Source: IMCC2047 sp041395865 (lineage in GTDB: Bacteria; Pseudomonadota; Gammaproteobacteria; Pseudomonadales; IMCC2047). Taken from it: 64,000 bases of DNA. Position 1 is the first letter of the stretch. Every line of letters begins with the position of its first letter. This document shows, piece by piece, positions 1 through 9,151 of this stretch. The notes under the pieces are model-generated. The model was not told the origin of the DNA and did no database searches. It saw nothing but the letters and a program-made list of their open reading frames with translations. The translations under genes and the position numbers were made by a program. The DNA is taken from the NCBI GenBank assembly GCA_041395865.1, contig JAWKZQ010000005.1:62001-126000 (forward strand), in the 5' to 3' direction.

Positions 1-32
1 CCGTGGGTTTTAATGAAAAGCTTTTTTGCCAT
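1..32 (-). CDS. miaB: miaB 5' end (partial, runs off the left edge)
   Basis: The minus strand from position 32 to the edge reads ATG GCA AAA AAG CTT..., giving MAKKLFIKTHG. This is the characteristic start of MiaB, the radical-SAM enzyme that adds the 2-methylthio group to i6A37 of tRNAs; family members begin MAKKLFI-THGCQMN. Only about 10 codons are inside the window, so no iron-sulphur motif is visible. It is divergent from the L,D-transpeptidase gene. No strong ribosome binding site lies upstream of the ATG. The call rests on the match of this short N-terminus alone. Confidence 0.8.
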   Translation of the reverse strand, partial: MAKKLFIKTH

Positions 33-324
33 GACGGATAACCAAGGTTGCTGGGCCAGGATCTGTAAAACAAGGCCGATAAAATGGGTGCGCATTATAC
101 TCGCAATAAACGTGTTTATTCAATGAGTTGCGCTTTGCGTCTGTCGACATTCATCGAGGATAGCCAAGGCTTTAGAATTTTCTCCAAAAGGGTAAAATGG
201 GCGGTACGGAATCAGGGAAAAGAACCCCCTGCATCAACGGGGGTCTAACTTTTACCAGAGCGATCAAGTGATAAGGCGGTCGCGCTTTTAACGCCAGCGG
301 ATCGGCCGCCCGGATTAAGAAGGC
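33..324. other. Divergent intergenic region with a small GC hairpin
   Basis: About 290 bases separate the miaB start from the L,D-transpeptidase start. The only clear structure is a hairpin with arms ACCCCC (224-229) and GGGGGT (239-244) and a 9-base loop. It has no T-run, so it is not a convincing terminator. Promoters for both flanking genes must lie here, but I see no hexamer pair good enough to name. No open reading frame is supported. Confidence 0.4.
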
Positions 325-1590
325 ATGACGCTTAATAAAGGGCAAGCCCTTGTATTGGTGCTGGCTTCGCTTGCTACCCAGCCAAGTGTTGAAGCCGCAG
401 AAGGGGCGATTGAATCATCATTGACCCAGTCCACGGGAACGTCGCAGGAGCAGGCCCGGGGTACAGCTCAAACCGAATTTCATTTCAGGCAGTTTTCTTC
501 CCTGAAAGACGCCATCCTGCTCTACGAAGCGATTCAGTATAGCGGGGACTGGCGTTCCTTCGCGCCGGGACCATCGCTAAAAGCGGGCGAACGGCATGCC
601 CAGGTTGCTCTTTTGAGGGGGCAGCTTGCTTTGCTGGGCGACCTGCCGCCGCAAACGCTATACCAGAAAGGATCGCAATATTTTGATAAGCCGCTTGAAA
701 CTGCATTAAAGCGTTTCCAGAAACGCCATTCGATTAAGGCTGACGGTGTCCTGGGTCCGCAAACGCGACGTGAGCTTAACGTCCCTCCCTGGCAACGGGT
801 CGATCAGCTGGTTCTCAATAGCTATCGGCAGGAGCAGTTGCACCCCTCCGCCGAGAGCTACCTGCATGTTAATCTGCCTGAATATCGTTTACGCCTTTAC
901 CATCAGGGTGAAGTAAAGCTGGATATGCGTACCGTGGTTGGTAAGCCTGATCGCCAGACGCCGGTCTTCAGTTCGGTGGTGAACCGGGTGGTTGTAAATC
1001 CCGACTGGAATGTGCCAAAAAGTATTGCCTATCGGGATATCCTGCCGAAGCTGCAGCGTGATCCCGGTTTTTTGGAAAAGCGTAACCTGAGAGTACTGTC
1101 CGGCTGGAGCGAGCCACAAGTTGAAGTTGCCAGGGAGAACGTGGACTTCGCGCAAATGTATCTGGGTAAAACCTACTATCGTTTCTGGGAGCCGCCGGGT
1201 AGAAGTAATACCTTGGGCCGAGTGAAATTCCAGCTTTCTTCGGACAACAGTATTTACCTGCATGACACCAGGGATAAGCACCTGTTTGGTGCCGAGAAGC
1301 GAGCTTTTAGCTCAGGTTGTATCCGGCTGGAAAACCCGCGCGGACTTGCCGATGCGCTGGTCCAGCTCTCCAACCGGTGGTCCCCGGACATGCTTGATCC
1401 GCTTTTCGAACAGGATGAAACCATCAAGCTTAAGCTATTGGAGCCGGTGCCGGTGTATGTGACCTATTGGACGGCCTGGCTTGACGAGGGGGGGACGCTT
1501 AAGTTTGCAAGCGACTTCTATGAGCGGGATGCGGCCGATTTCGAGGTCTATAGGGCCTTGCATCAACAGGTCGGCATGCTGGAAAACTGA
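325..1590 (+). CDS. L,D-transpeptidase with peptidoglycan-binding domain (YcbB-like)
   Basis: Periplasmic enzyme expected to make 3-3 cross-links in peptidoglycan or attach protein to it. The 421-residue product has a Sec signal peptide at about 1-24 (hydrophobic stretch ending VEAA). A PG_binding_1-type domain lies around 95-150 (LETALKRFQKRHSIKADG), and a YkuD catalytic domain around 178-360. The active-site signature is present, with H313 in YLHDT and C332 in FSSGCIRLENP. It is shorter than E. coli LdtD (about 615 residues). The ATG at 325 is the only in-frame choice, because a TAA lies just upstream; the AGG before it is only one base away, so initiation may be weak. An M15-type peptidase gene follows on the same strand. 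Confidence 0.9.
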   Translation: MTLNKGQALVLVLASLATQPSVEAAEGAIESSLTQSTGTSQEQARGTAQTEFHFRQFSSLKDAILLYEAIQYSGDWRSFAPGPSLKAGERHAQVALLRGQLALLGDLPPQTLYQKGSQYFDKPLETALKRFQKRHSIKADGVLGPQTRRELNVPPWQRVDQLVLNSYRQEQLHPSAESYLHVNLPEYRLRLYHQGEVKLDMRTVVGKPDRQTPVFSSVVNRVVVNPDWNVPKSIAYRDILPKLQRDPGFLEKRNLRVLSGWSEPQVEVARENVDFAQMYLGKTYYRFWEPPGRSNTLGRVKFQLSSDNSIYLHDTRDKHLFGAEKRAFSSGCIRLENPRGLADALVQLSNRWSPDMLDPLFEQDETIKLKLLEPVPVYVTYWTAWLDEGGTLKFASDFYERDAADFEVYRALHQQVGMLEN

Positions 1591-1663
1591 TCAAAAACTG
1601 TACAACTTGATGCGTCTTGACTATACTCCGGCAAGTTTTTGTCACACCCGGTTGTATTGCTTT

Positions 1664-2224
1664 ATGCCTCATCAGATTTCTTCTTGCCGTCGCAATTTTC
1701 TACGCAAAATAGGCGGTCTGACCGCGGGTCTTGCGGTTTCTTCCACAGCATTTGCCAAATTACCTGCTACCCCTTACGAACGCAGTTTGCAGTTTTATAA
1801 CCTGCATACGGGCGAGTCCTTGAATACTGTTTTTAGTATTGAAGGTCGTTTTGTGAAGGAGAGTCTGCAGGATATTAATCACCTGCTGCGCGATCATCGC
1901 ACCGATGAAGTTAGAGCGATTGATCCTCGATTGCTGACACTGCTCGACGATTTGAAAAACCTGGTGGGAAACAAACAGCCTTTCCATATTATTTCCGGGT
2001 ATCGATCCCCGGCGACCAATCAGATGTTGAACCAGCAAAGCAACGGCGTCGCTAAGCAAAGCCTGCATATGAAGGGCATGGCAATTGATATCCGTGTCCC
2101 CGGTGTCGATACACGCGCATTGCAAAAAAGCGCCTTGTCCTTGCAGGGCGGGGGGGTAGGTCTGTATACCCGCAGTGATTTTGTGCATGTCGATGTTGGG
2201 CGTGTGCGTAGCTGGGGCAGCTAA
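1664..2224 (+). CDS. Tat-exported DUF882/YcbK-family peptidase (M15_3)
   Basis: Probable periplasmic zinc peptidase acting on peptidoglycan, 186 residues. A twin-arginine signal is visible (CRRNFLRK, R9-R10, followed by a hydrophobic stretch to about residue 31). The metal and catalytic pattern of the M15 fold is intact: SGYRSP (R114), H135-x-x-G-x-x-x-D142 and FVHVD (H175, D177). The frame stays open upstream into the L,D-transpeptidase gene to 1481, but only the ATG at 1664 puts the Tat signal at the N-terminus. Pairing with the upstream L,D-transpeptidase suggests a shared job in cell-wall remodelling. Substrate bond specificity cannot be read from the sequence. Confidence 0.88.
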   Translation: MPHQISSCRRNFLRKIGGLTAGLAVSSTAFAKLPATPYERSLQFYNLHTGESLNTVFSIEGRFVKESLQDINHLLRDHRTDEVRAIDPRLLTLLDDLKNLVGNKQPFHIISGYRSPATNQMLNQQSNGVAKQSLHMKGMAIDIRVPGVDTRALQKSALSLQGGGVGLYTRSDFVHVDVGRVRSWGS

Positions 2225-2356
2225 ATACGAAAGCCAGCCTGTTGAAACCTGCTTTTTATCCTGTGCTGGTTTAGCATAGCGGCCACGAATGAGTGCTTGC
2301 AGCGCGGGCTATGTCGCGCTGCGGACCCGCCAAAATAAACGATTAAGAGGCTCGCG

Positions 2357-2539
2357 ATGAAAAAAGTACTGGCTGTGGTTGCCGGCGTCACACTCTCTTC
2401 CCTGTTAATCGCCTGCTCGCCAGAGGTGGGGACAAAAGCCTGGTGTGAGGCGATGGGCGATAAACCGCGTGGCGATTGGACGGTCAATGAGGCAACGGAT
2501 TTTGCTAAATACTGTGTGCTGAAAAACTACAAAGAGTAG
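2357..2539 (+). CDS. Small DUF3012 lipoprotein
   Basis: A 60-residue lipoprotein with signal peptide and lipobox LLIAC, so Cys20 is the lipidated residue. The mature part (GTKAWCEAMGDKPRGDWTVNEATDFAKYC) matches DUF3012, a family of very small gammaproteobacterial lipoproteins with two conserved cysteines and no known function. An SD-like AAGAGG lies upstream of the ATG. It is followed within 30 bases by the convergent diguanylate cyclase gene. Confidence 0.8.
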   Translation: MKKVLAVVAGVTLSSLLIACSPEVGTKAWCEAMGDKPRGDWTVNEATDFAKYCVLKNYKE

Positions 2540-2568
2540 GTTTTCCTTTGGCTCGCTAGGGCCGCTTC

Positions 2569-3570
2569 TTACGTGCTTGAGGCGATGTTTTCGTCAAGGG
2601 ATGCAAGGGGCTCGACATTCTTTTCCGGGACGCCTTCCCTAATTTCCCCCGGTTGGAACTGGTTGTGAATGTAATAGCGATTCCTGCCGATCTGTTTGGC
2701 CTTATACATGGCTTTGTCGGCCAGTTGAATCAGTTCGTTACTGGTTAAGCTGTCATTCGGGCAGATGGCCACGCCTATACTGGCGGTAATTTGTAGTTCA
2801 AGGTCGTCTACAAAATAGGGGGTGCCGAGCTTCTCCAGTAGCTTGTTGCAGACCTGCTCGATGTCGAAGGTGCCGCCGCGGATATTTTTCATGATCACCA
2901 GGAATTCGTCGCCACCGAAGCGGGCAATAACATCGGATTCCCGGAACGTTTCCCGAATGCGTTCGCTCGCCATGCGGAGCACTTCGTCGCCCAACAGGTG
3001 GCCATGGGTGTCATTAATATGTTTGAATTTATCCAGGTCGATGAACAGGAGCGCAAACTCGCTTTTGTAGCGTTTGGTATTGAGGGTCATCTGTTCCAGC
3101 CGGTCGCTGAACAGGTTGCGATTGGCAAGGCCGGTGACTGCATCGGTAAAAGCCATGTCGCGGATTTGCTGCTCGGATGCGCGAAGCGCCAACTCCATTT
3201 GTTTACGCTCGCTGATATCCTGGATAAAACCATCCAGGTACTTGAGCTCGCCGGCACGGGAAAAAACGCCGCACCCGGTTTCTGTGACCCACTTGATCGA
3301 TTGGTCCTTGGCGATAACCCTGAATTCAACGGAGTAAAACGTCTTTTGCGCTAAAGCATGCCTGACGGCCTGGTTAACGAGAGGGATATCGTCAGGGTGA
3401 ATAATGCTGGAGAAAGCCCTGACTTCATTGCCAATAAACTCATGGGCAGGAAACCCCGTGAAGTTTTCAATGGCGTTGTTAATGAACAGCATTGTCCAGT
3501 TTTCATCGCACTGGCAACGGTAGAAAATTGCGGGAATATTTTGAATCAATCCTTCGAAAAAGTCGGCCAT
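2569..3570 (-). CDS. PAS-GGDEF diguanylate cyclase
   Basis: Probable cytoplasmic sensor making cyclic di-GMP from two GTP. It has 333 residues: a PAS domain at about 8-100, a PAC segment ending DISERKQ near 123, a short linker helix, then a GGDEF domain from about 140 to 305. The catalytic motif is GGDEF at 219-223. An intact product-inhibition I-site RESD (210-213) lies five residues before it, so feedback control is expected. No EAL domain and no membrane segment are present. The frame is open upstream to 3876, but the start at 3570 has a GGAG at good spacing and begins right at the PAS fold. The last 30 or so residues are low-complexity and acidic. The ligand of the PAS domain is unknown. 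Confidence 0.9.
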   Translation of the reverse strand: MADFFEGLIQNIPAIFYRCQCDENWTMLFINNAIENFTGFPAHEFIGNEVRAFSSIIHPDDIPLVNQAVRHALAQKTFYSVEFRVIAKDQSIKWVTETGCGVFSRAGELKYLDGFIQDISERKQMELALRASEQQIRDMAFTDAVTGLANRNLFSDRLEQMTLNTKRYKSEFALLFIDLDKFKHINDTHGHLLGDEVLRMASERIRETFRESDVIARFGGDEFLVIMKNIRGGTFDIEQVCNKLLEKLGTPYFVDDLELQITASIGVAICPNDSLTSNELIQLADKAMYKAKQIGRNRYYIHNQFQPGEIREGVPEKNVEPLASLDENIASST

Positions 3571-3865
3571 GACTCCGTGCCTTTGATGTGCTTTTTGCGC
3601 ACAAGGTTGTGCAAATAACCGAGCAGTATAATTATAAATCGTTGAAAATCTAACTTTTTTGGATTGAGTTTTGGATTGAGGATAAATTTGCTTTTCCGGA
3701 TATAGGCCATTTTCTGTTGTTTTATACGCGGAATTTATCGGTATCCAGGGGGTTGTGCCTGTTGTATTGCCAGGAATCCTTAGATCAATCAGGTCTAACG
3801 GAAGGCTCGTAATTAGTTTTCCTTGTGCTAAAATTTCGCGCCCTTCTTTCATATAGAGTAATTCG

Positions 3866-4192
3866 ATGGCAAGCACACCGCTTTATAAAGTCATTTTTGT
3901 CAATCAGGACAAAGTCTATGAAGTCTTTGCCAAGCAGATTTTTCAGAGTGATCTGTACGGATTTATTGAGGTGGAGGAAATTGTCTTTGGTGAGCGCACC
4001 CAGCTGTTGGTTGATCCGAGCGAGGAAAAACTAAAAACGGAGTTCGACTCGGTGATTCGCAGCTATATTCCCATGCATTCCATCGTCCGCATTGATGAGG
4101 TGGAAAAGGAAGGTGTGGCTAAAATCACGGAAACCAGCAGTACGGGCGTTGCCTCGTCCCCGGTTGTTCCCTTCAAACCCAAAGAAGTTTGA
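3866..4192 (+). CDS. DUF1820 family protein
   Basis: A 108-residue soluble protein (PLYKVIFVNQDKVYEVFAKQI, then GFIEVEEIVFGER) recognisable as DUF1820, a family of small gammaproteobacterial proteins of unknown function. The conserved region covers residues 5-85; the C-terminus is variable. No signal peptide or membrane segment is seen. It is divergent from the diguanylate cyclase gene, with about 295 bases between the two preferred starts, and sits just before the nuo operon without obvious functional linkage. Confidence 0.85.
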   Translation: MASTPLYKVIFVNQDKVYEVFAKQIFQSDLYGFIEVEEIVFGERTQLLVDPSEEKLKTEFDSVIRSYIPMHSIVRIDEVEKEGVAKITETSSTGVASSPVVPFKPKEV

Positions 4193-4306
4193 GGTTATCC
4201 CCGGTTGGAAATACCGGCCGGGTTCTTCCATACTTGATATACAAAGCTGGCATAAATAAGCGCTGGCATCTTTTTATTCGGTTATGTTAAGTTGAAGTAA
4301 GTCTTT

Positions 4307-4336
4307 CGTTTGGAGGTGGTTTAGGCTACCCAAACG
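4307..4336 (+). promoter_or_regulatory. Leader hairpin upstream of nuoA
   Basis: An inverted repeat with arms CGTTTGG (4307-4313) and CCAAACG (4330-4336) and a 16-base loop lies 70-100 bases upstream of nuoA. The loop contains GGAGG with no usable reading frame after it. It may be a leader structure of the nuo mRNA, but nothing in the sequence proves a regulatory role. Confidence 0.3.
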
Positions 4337-4408
4337 GTTTGACACAGTGGTTGTCAGAGGCGCTCAGACCGTTACCTGAACTACCGCCGGCACTGGTTGG
4401 AGGGAACG

Positions 4409-4819
4409 TTGATCGTGAACTCGGCAGTTGCAGGAACCTCAGAACTTTGGCCTTTGCTCATCTTCTTCTTCGCGGTGATGGGCCTCGTGTCATTTATGCT
4501 GGTGCTGTCCCATTTTCTCGGACAGCGCAGGGCTACGCACGCCACCAATGAACCCTTCGAGTCGGGCATCGTTTCTGTCGGTAGTGCCCGCTACCACGTC
4601 ACCATTCCTTTTTACCTTGTCGCCATCCTATTCGTGATCTTCGATCTCGAAGCGGTTTTTCTCTTTGCCTGGGCGGTTTCGCTACGCGAGTCGGGCTGGG
4701 CGGGTTTTATTGAAGTGATTGTTTTTATCGGCATTTTAATTGCGGCGCTGGTTTACCTGTGGCGTATCGGGGCGCTGGATTGGAAAAAGGATCGTCCACG
4801 GCATGTTAAGGACGAATGA
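4409..4819 (+). CDS. nuoA: NADH-quinone oxidoreductase subunit A
   Basis: Membrane subunit of the complex I arm next to the quinone pocket. It has three transmembrane helices, and the conserved loop NEPFESG-x-HVTIPFY and FDLEAVFLF motifs are clear. This is the first gene of the 13-gene nuo operon. Its start is not ATG: TTG at 4397, TTG at 4409 and GTG at 4415 are in frame. GGAGGG at 4399-4404 fits the TTG at 4409 best, giving about 136 residues; GTG at 4415 is nearly as good. nuoB follows after 30 bases. Confidence 0.95.
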   Translation: MIVNSAVAGTSELWPLLIFFFAVMGLVSFMLVLSHFLGQRRATHATNEPFESGIVSVGSARYHVTIPFYLVAILFVIFDLEAVFLFAWAVSLRESGWAGFIEVIVFIGILIAALVYLWRIGALDWKKDRPRHVKDE

Positions 4820-4849
4820 AATCTAACCGGATCGTTGAAGAGATGATCT

Positions 4850-5488
4850 ATGCGATGGAGTCTTAGCCAAGCGGATTCTGCACCGGGTGCCGGGCCGCAA
4901 CAGCAGTTTGACGAGGCGTCGATTCGCCGTGGCGTATTAATGGCGAAGCTTGATGACATGGTTAACTGGGGCCGCAAGAATTCGGTGTGGCCCTTTAATT
5001 TTGGCCTGTCCTGCTGTTATGTGGAAATGGCCACTGCCTTTACCAGCCGCCATGATATTGCCCGTTTTGGCAGTGAAGTCATTCGCGCCACGCCACGCCA
5101 GGCCGACCTGATCGTGATTTCGGGTACCGTCTTTCGCAAGATGGCCCCGGTGCTGCAGCGTCTCTATGAGCAGCTGCTGGAGCCCAAGTGGGTGATCTCT
5201 ATGGGGTCCTGTGCCAATTCCGGCGGTATGTACGATATCTACAGTGTGGTGCAGGGGGTGGACAAGTTCCTGCCGGTGGATGTGTACGTACCCGGCTGTC
5301 CGCCGCGGCCGGAGGCCTTGTTACAGGGGCTGACCCTGTTGCAGGACGCCATCGCGCAGGAAAAGCGACCATTGAGCTGGGTGGTGGGGCCGCAGGGCGT
5401 TGAGAAAGCGCCCAAGCCGAGTCAGCGGGATTTGCTGATGGCAGAGCGGCAGGCCGTCAGGATACTTCGATCACCGGATGAGCTATAG
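4850..5488 (+). CDS. nuoB: NADH-quinone oxidoreductase subunit B (cluster N2)
   Basis: Peripheral-arm subunit carrying [4Fe-4S] cluster N2, the last electron carrier before quinone. The ligands are visible: adjacent C55-C56 in GLSCCYVEM, C121 in MGSCANSGG and C150 in VPGCPPRP. The 212-residue length is typical for gammaproteobacteria. It lies 30 bases after nuoA and 12 bases before nuoCD. Confidence 0.97.
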   Translation: MRWSLSQADSAPGAGPQQQFDEASIRRGVLMAKLDDMVNWGRKNSVWPFNFGLSCCYVEMATAFTSRHDIARFGSEVIRATPRQADLIVISGTVFRKMAPVLQRLYEQLLEPKWVISMGSCANSGGMYDIYSVVQGVDKFLPVDVYVPGCPPRPEALLQGLTLLQDAIAQEKRPLSWVVGPQGVEKAPKPSQRDLLMAERQAVRILRSPDEL

Positions 5489-5500
5489 GAGCTGAGCAGC

Positions 5501-7285
5501 GTGGAAACAAACGTGAGCGGCAACCCAGCCCTGGATAGCAGCAAAAAAGCGGAGATTAGCCACGCCCTTGAACAGCAGTTTGCCCAATGCCTGTTGGGCA
5601 CCCAAACCACGCGCGACGGAATTCCCACCCACTGGGTGAGCCGGGAGGGCGTCCGGGCTGTGCTGGCCTGGCTGAAAGCCGGCGTTGCCCAGCCTTATGC
5701 CATGCTTTATGACCTGACGGCGATTGATGAGCGGGTACGTATTCATCGCCAGGGGCAACCGGACAGCGATTTCACGGTGGTTTATCACCTTATTTCCTTT
5801 GAGCGAAATGAGGATGTGCGTATTAAGGTGCCTCTCCGGGAAGGGGATCTGAAGCTGCCGAGTATCACCGCCATTTGGCCCAACGCCAATTGGTACGAGA
5901 ACGAAGCCTGGGACATGTTCGGTATCGAGTTTACCGGCCATCCCTACCTGCGCCGTATTCTGTGTCCGCCCACCTGGCAGGGGCATGCGCTGCGCAAGGA
6001 TCATCCGGCCCGGGCCACGGAAATGGAACCCTTTAGCCTCGACGAGGAAAAAACGGATATCGAACAGGAAGCCCTGCGTTTTGACCCCTCCAAATGGGGA
6101 ATGCAGCGTGAACGTGATGGCAATGAGTTCATGTTCCTCAATCTTGGCCCCAATCATCCCAGTGTGCATGGGGTTTTTCGCATTGCCCTGCAGCTTGATG
6201 GCGAAGAGATCGTCGATGCCGTGCCCGATATCGGCTATCACCATCGCGGCGCGGAGAAAATGGGCGAGCGCCAGTCCTGGCATACCTATATTCCCTACAC
6301 CGACCGGGTCGATTACCTGGGCGGCGTAATGAATAACTTTCCCTATGTGATGGCCGTTGAAAAACTGGCCGGTATCGAGGTGCCGCCCCGCGCTCAAACC
6401 ATTCGCGTGATGATGGCGGAGCTGTACCGTATTGCCAGTCACCTGGTTTTCTATGGCACCTTTGCTCAGGATGTGGGGCAGTTGTCGCCGGTGTTTTACA
6501 TGTTTATCGACCGGGAAAAACTGTTCGGCATTATCGAAGCGGTAACGGGCGCCAGGATGCACGGCAGTTGGTTCCGCATCGGCGGGGTGGCGGCCGATTT
6601 GCCGCGTGGCTGGGAAACCTTAATTCGCGAGTTTCTCGATTATATGCCGGCGCGCCTGAAAGAGTACGACGTCATGGTGATGCAGAACAGTATCCTCAAG
6701 CGGCGTACCCAGGGCATTGGTGACTACAGCACGGCTGAAGCGCTGGACTGGGGCGCGACTGGAGCGGGTTTGCGCGCCACAGGCCTGGCATGGGATTACC
6801 GTAAACAGCGCCCTTATTCGGGGTATGAAAACTTCGATTTTGAAATACCCACCGGCTCGCGGGGCGACAGTTATGATCGTTGCGCGGTACGGGTGGAGGA
6901 GATTCGCCAGAGCCTGCGCATCATTGAACAATGCCTGAACAATATGCCCGAGGGGCCCTATAAAGCGGAACACCCGGTCACGACGCCGCCGCCCAAGCCG
7001 CGCACGCTCAATGATATCGAAACCCTGATCCAGCATTTTTTGAATGTGAGCTGGGGACCGGTGGTGCCTGCTGACGAGGCCTGCGTCACGGTTGAGGCGA
7101 CCAAGGGGCTGAACAGTTATTACCTGGTCAGTGACGGCAGCGGCATGTCCTACCGGACGCGTATCCGTACACCATCCTTTGCACACTTGCAGATGATCCC
7201 ATTGCTCAGTCGCGGCCTCTACGTCGCCGATTTAATCGCCATTATTGCCAGCATTGATTTTGTGATGGCGGATGTGGATCGCTAA
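5501..7285 (+). CDS. nuoC: NADH-quinone oxidoreductase fused subunit C/D
   Basis: A natural fusion of NuoC (about residues 25-190, ending near GHALRKDHPAR) and NuoD (about 205-594, starting FMFLNLGPNHPSVHGVFRI). The NuoD half forms the quinone-binding cavity with NuoB and NuoH; the NuoC half stabilises the peripheral arm. The join is a short acidic linker. This is the same fused arrangement as in enterobacteria and Pseudomonas (nuoCD). The start is GTG at 5501 with AGGAG nine bases upstream. The 594-residue length is normal for the fusion. Confidence 0.97.
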   Translation: METNVSGNPALDSSKKAEISHALEQQFAQCLLGTQTTRDGIPTHWVSREGVRAVLAWLKAGVAQPYAMLYDLTAIDERVRIHRQGQPDSDFTVVYHLISFERNEDVRIKVPLREGDLKLPSITAIWPNANWYENEAWDMFGIEFTGHPYLRRILCPPTWQGHALRKDHPARATEMEPFSLDEEKTDIEQEALRFDPSKWGMQRERDGNEFMFLNLGPNHPSVHGVFRIALQLDGEEIVDAVPDIGYHHRGAEKMGERQSWHTYIPYTDRVDYLGGVMNNFPYVMAVEKLAGIEVPPRAQTIRVMMAELYRIASHLVFYGTFAQDVGQLSPVFYMFIDREKLFGIIEAVTGARMHGSWFRIGGVAADLPRGWETLIREFLDYMPARLKEYDVMVMQNSILKRRTQGIGDYSTAEALDWGATGAGLRATGLAWDYRKQRPYSGYENFDFEIPTGSRGDSYDRCAVRVEEIRQSLRIIEQCLNNMPEGPYKAEHPVTTPPPKPRTLNDIETLIQHFLNVSWGPVVPADEACVTVEATKGLNSYYLVSDGSGMSYRTRIRTPSFAHLQMIPLLSRGLYVADLIAIIASIDFVMADVDR

Positions 7286-7295
7286 CGAGGATTTT

Positions 7296-7808
7296 ATGCA
7301 GATAATCAACGCACTCAGCGCCCAGGAAGTTGCCGAAATCGAGGCCGAAGCGTCGCATTATGCGCACAAACAGGCGGCGTCTATCGAGGCCCTGAAAATT
7401 ATTCAGAAACACCGGGGCTGGGTCTCCGATGAAAGCCTGAGTGCGGCAGCGGCTTTGCTGGAAATGTCTCCGGCCGAGCTGGATGGTGTGGCGACCTTTT
7501 ATACCTTGATTTTCCGTCGCCCGGTGGGCAAACACGTGATCATGCTTTGCGACAGCGTCAGTTGCTGGGTGATGGGAAGCGAGTCGGTTGCTGCCCGCTT
7601 GAAAGAAGCCTTGGGTATCAATTTCGGTGAAACAACCGATGACGGCGAATTTACCCTGTTGCCGGTGACTTGCCAGGGTGCCTGTGACGGTGCCCCGGTC
7701 ATGTTGGTTGACGGCGAGCTTGAAAGACACCTGACGACGGACAAGGTGGAGGACATTATCAGCCACTATCGTGAAGGAAAGATGCGTCCAGGAGGCAGCG
7801 AAAACTGA
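7296..7808 (+). CDS. nuoE: NADH-quinone oxidoreductase subunit E (2Fe-2S N1a)
   Basis: The 24-kDa-type subunit of the NADH dehydrogenase module, with a thioredoxin-like fold holding [2Fe-2S] cluster N1a. The four ligands are C85 and C90 in CDSVSCW and C126 and C130 in CQGACDGAP. The ATG at 7296 is chosen over in-frame codons further upstream because GAGG sits five bases before it; the product is 170 residues. The stop codon TGA shares its final A with the nuoF start. Confidence 0.96.
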   Translation: MQIINALSAQEVAEIEAEASHYAHKQAASIEALKIIQKHRGWVSDESLSAAAALLEMSPAELDGVATFYTLIFRRPVGKHVIMLCDSVSCWVMGSESVAARLKEALGINFGETTDDGEFTLLPVTCQGACDGAPVMLVDGELERHLTTDKVEDIISHYREGKMRPGGSEN

Positions 7809-9130
7809 TGGAACGACCGCTAACCCGGAATATCGGCCCTGGCAGAACACCGCCCGATCTGGCGACTTATGAAGCCGGTGGTGGTTATCACGCGGCTCGC
7901 ATGGCGTTGCTGGAAAAGCGGCCGGATGAACTGCTGGAAGTGCTTAAGGCTTCTAATCTACGCGGTCGCGGTGGCGCGGGTTTCCCGACCGCCATGAAAT
8001 GGAGCTTCGTGCCGATGGGCAAAGAGGCCAAAATCAAGGGGGCTGGTGATGCGGAAATCGGTCCCAAATACCTGGTGGTGAATGCCGATGAGATGGAGCC
8101 GGGTACCTTCAAGGATCGTCTGTTAATGGAGGGCGACCCGCACCAGCTCATTGAGGGCATTATCATCAGCGCCTACATTATCCAGGCGCAAACGGCTTAC
8201 ATCTTTATCCGCGGCGAATACCTGCTTTGTGCGCAGTTATTACGGGAGGCCATTCGAGAATGCCACCAGGCCGGACTGCTGGGCGAAAACATTTTGCATA
8301 GCCGTTTTAACCTGGACATCCATGTTCATACCAGTGCCGGGCGTTATATTTGCGGTGAGGAAACGGCATTGCTGAATTCGCTGGAGGGCAAGCGGGCAAC
8401 GCCCCGTGCCAAACCGCCTTTTCCCCAGGTCAGCGGTTTGTGGGGGCGACCCACGGTCGTTAACAATGTGGAAACCATTTGCAATATTCCCCACATCATC
8501 AAAAACGGTGCCGACTGGTATAAGAGCCTCAGTGTCTCAGAGGATGCGGGTACCAAGATTTTCGGTGTCAGTGGACGGGTCAAGAATCCGGGCGCCTGGG
8601 AGTTGCCCATGGGCACGCCGGCACGGGAGATTTTGGAAGAGTATGCCGGCGGTATGTGTGATGGCTATGCCCTGAAAGGGTTTTTACCCGGGGGCGGGTC
8701 CACCAATTTTTTGCTCGAACAGCACCTCGACCTTCATATGGATTTCAACACCATCGGTCAGGCAGGTAGCCGGATGGGAACCGGTACCATGATCATCCTC
8801 GACGATAAAACCTGTCCGGTTGGCATGGTGCTTAACCTGGAGCGCTTCTTTGCCCGGGAGTCCTGCGGCTGGTGCACACCCTGCCGGGACGGCCTGCCCT
8901 GGGTCGAGCAGGTGCTGGAGAATATCGAAATGGGGCGCGGGCGCCCCGAGGATTTGCAGGTGCTTAACGATGCGGTGCATGCGCTGGGGCCCGGTAATAC
9001 CTTCTGTGCCCATGCGCCAGGGGCGATGGGGCCGCTGGAGAGTGCGTTACGTTATTTTGAGGACGATTTTAAAACGCACATCAAGGGCAAGGCTTGCCCC
9101 TGGTGCGAGAGCCAAGGGTTGCGAATGTAG
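7808..9130 (+). CDS. nuoF: NADH-quinone oxidoreductase subunit F (NADH/FMN site)
   Basis: The 51-kDa-type subunit that oxidises NADH through FMN and carries [4Fe-4S] cluster N3. The glycine-rich nucleotide site GRGGAGFP is at residues 53-60. The cluster ligands are ESCGWCTPC near residues 350-357 and the cysteine of NTFCAHAPGA near 398. The 440-residue length is typical. Its start overlaps the nuoE stop by one base (TGATG), suggesting translational coupling. Confidence 0.97.
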   Translation: MERPLTRNIGPGRTPPDLATYEAGGGYHAARMALLEKRPDELLEVLKASNLRGRGGAGFPTAMKWSFVPMGKEAKIKGAGDAEIGPKYLVVNADEMEPGTFKDRLLMEGDPHQLIEGIIISAYIIQAQTAYIFIRGEYLLCAQLLREAIRECHQAGLLGENILHSRFNLDIHVHTSAGRYICGEETALLNSLEGKRATPRAKPPFPQVSGLWGRPTVVNNVETICNIPHIIKNGADWYKSLSVSEDAGTKIFGVSGRVKNPGAWELPMGTPAREILEEYAGGMCDGYALKGFLPGGGSTNFLLEQHLDLHMDFNTIGQAGSRMGTGTMIILDDKTCPVGMVLNLERFFARESCGWCTPCRDGLPWVEQVLENIEMGRGRPEDLQVLNDAVHALGPGNTFCAHAPGAMGPLESALRYFEDDFKTHIKGKACPWCESQGLRM

Positions 9131-9151
9131 AACGAGGAAGCGGGTCCTGAG

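Noticed and set aside
4339..4367. TTGACA at 4339-4344 as the nuo -35 box
   Set aside because: No acceptable -10 hexamer occurs 15-19 bases downstream.
5483..6562. 359-codon open frame on the minus strand
   Set aside because: Antisense to nuoCD, which is unmistakable; no domain or plausible protein composition. GC-biased codon positions create it.
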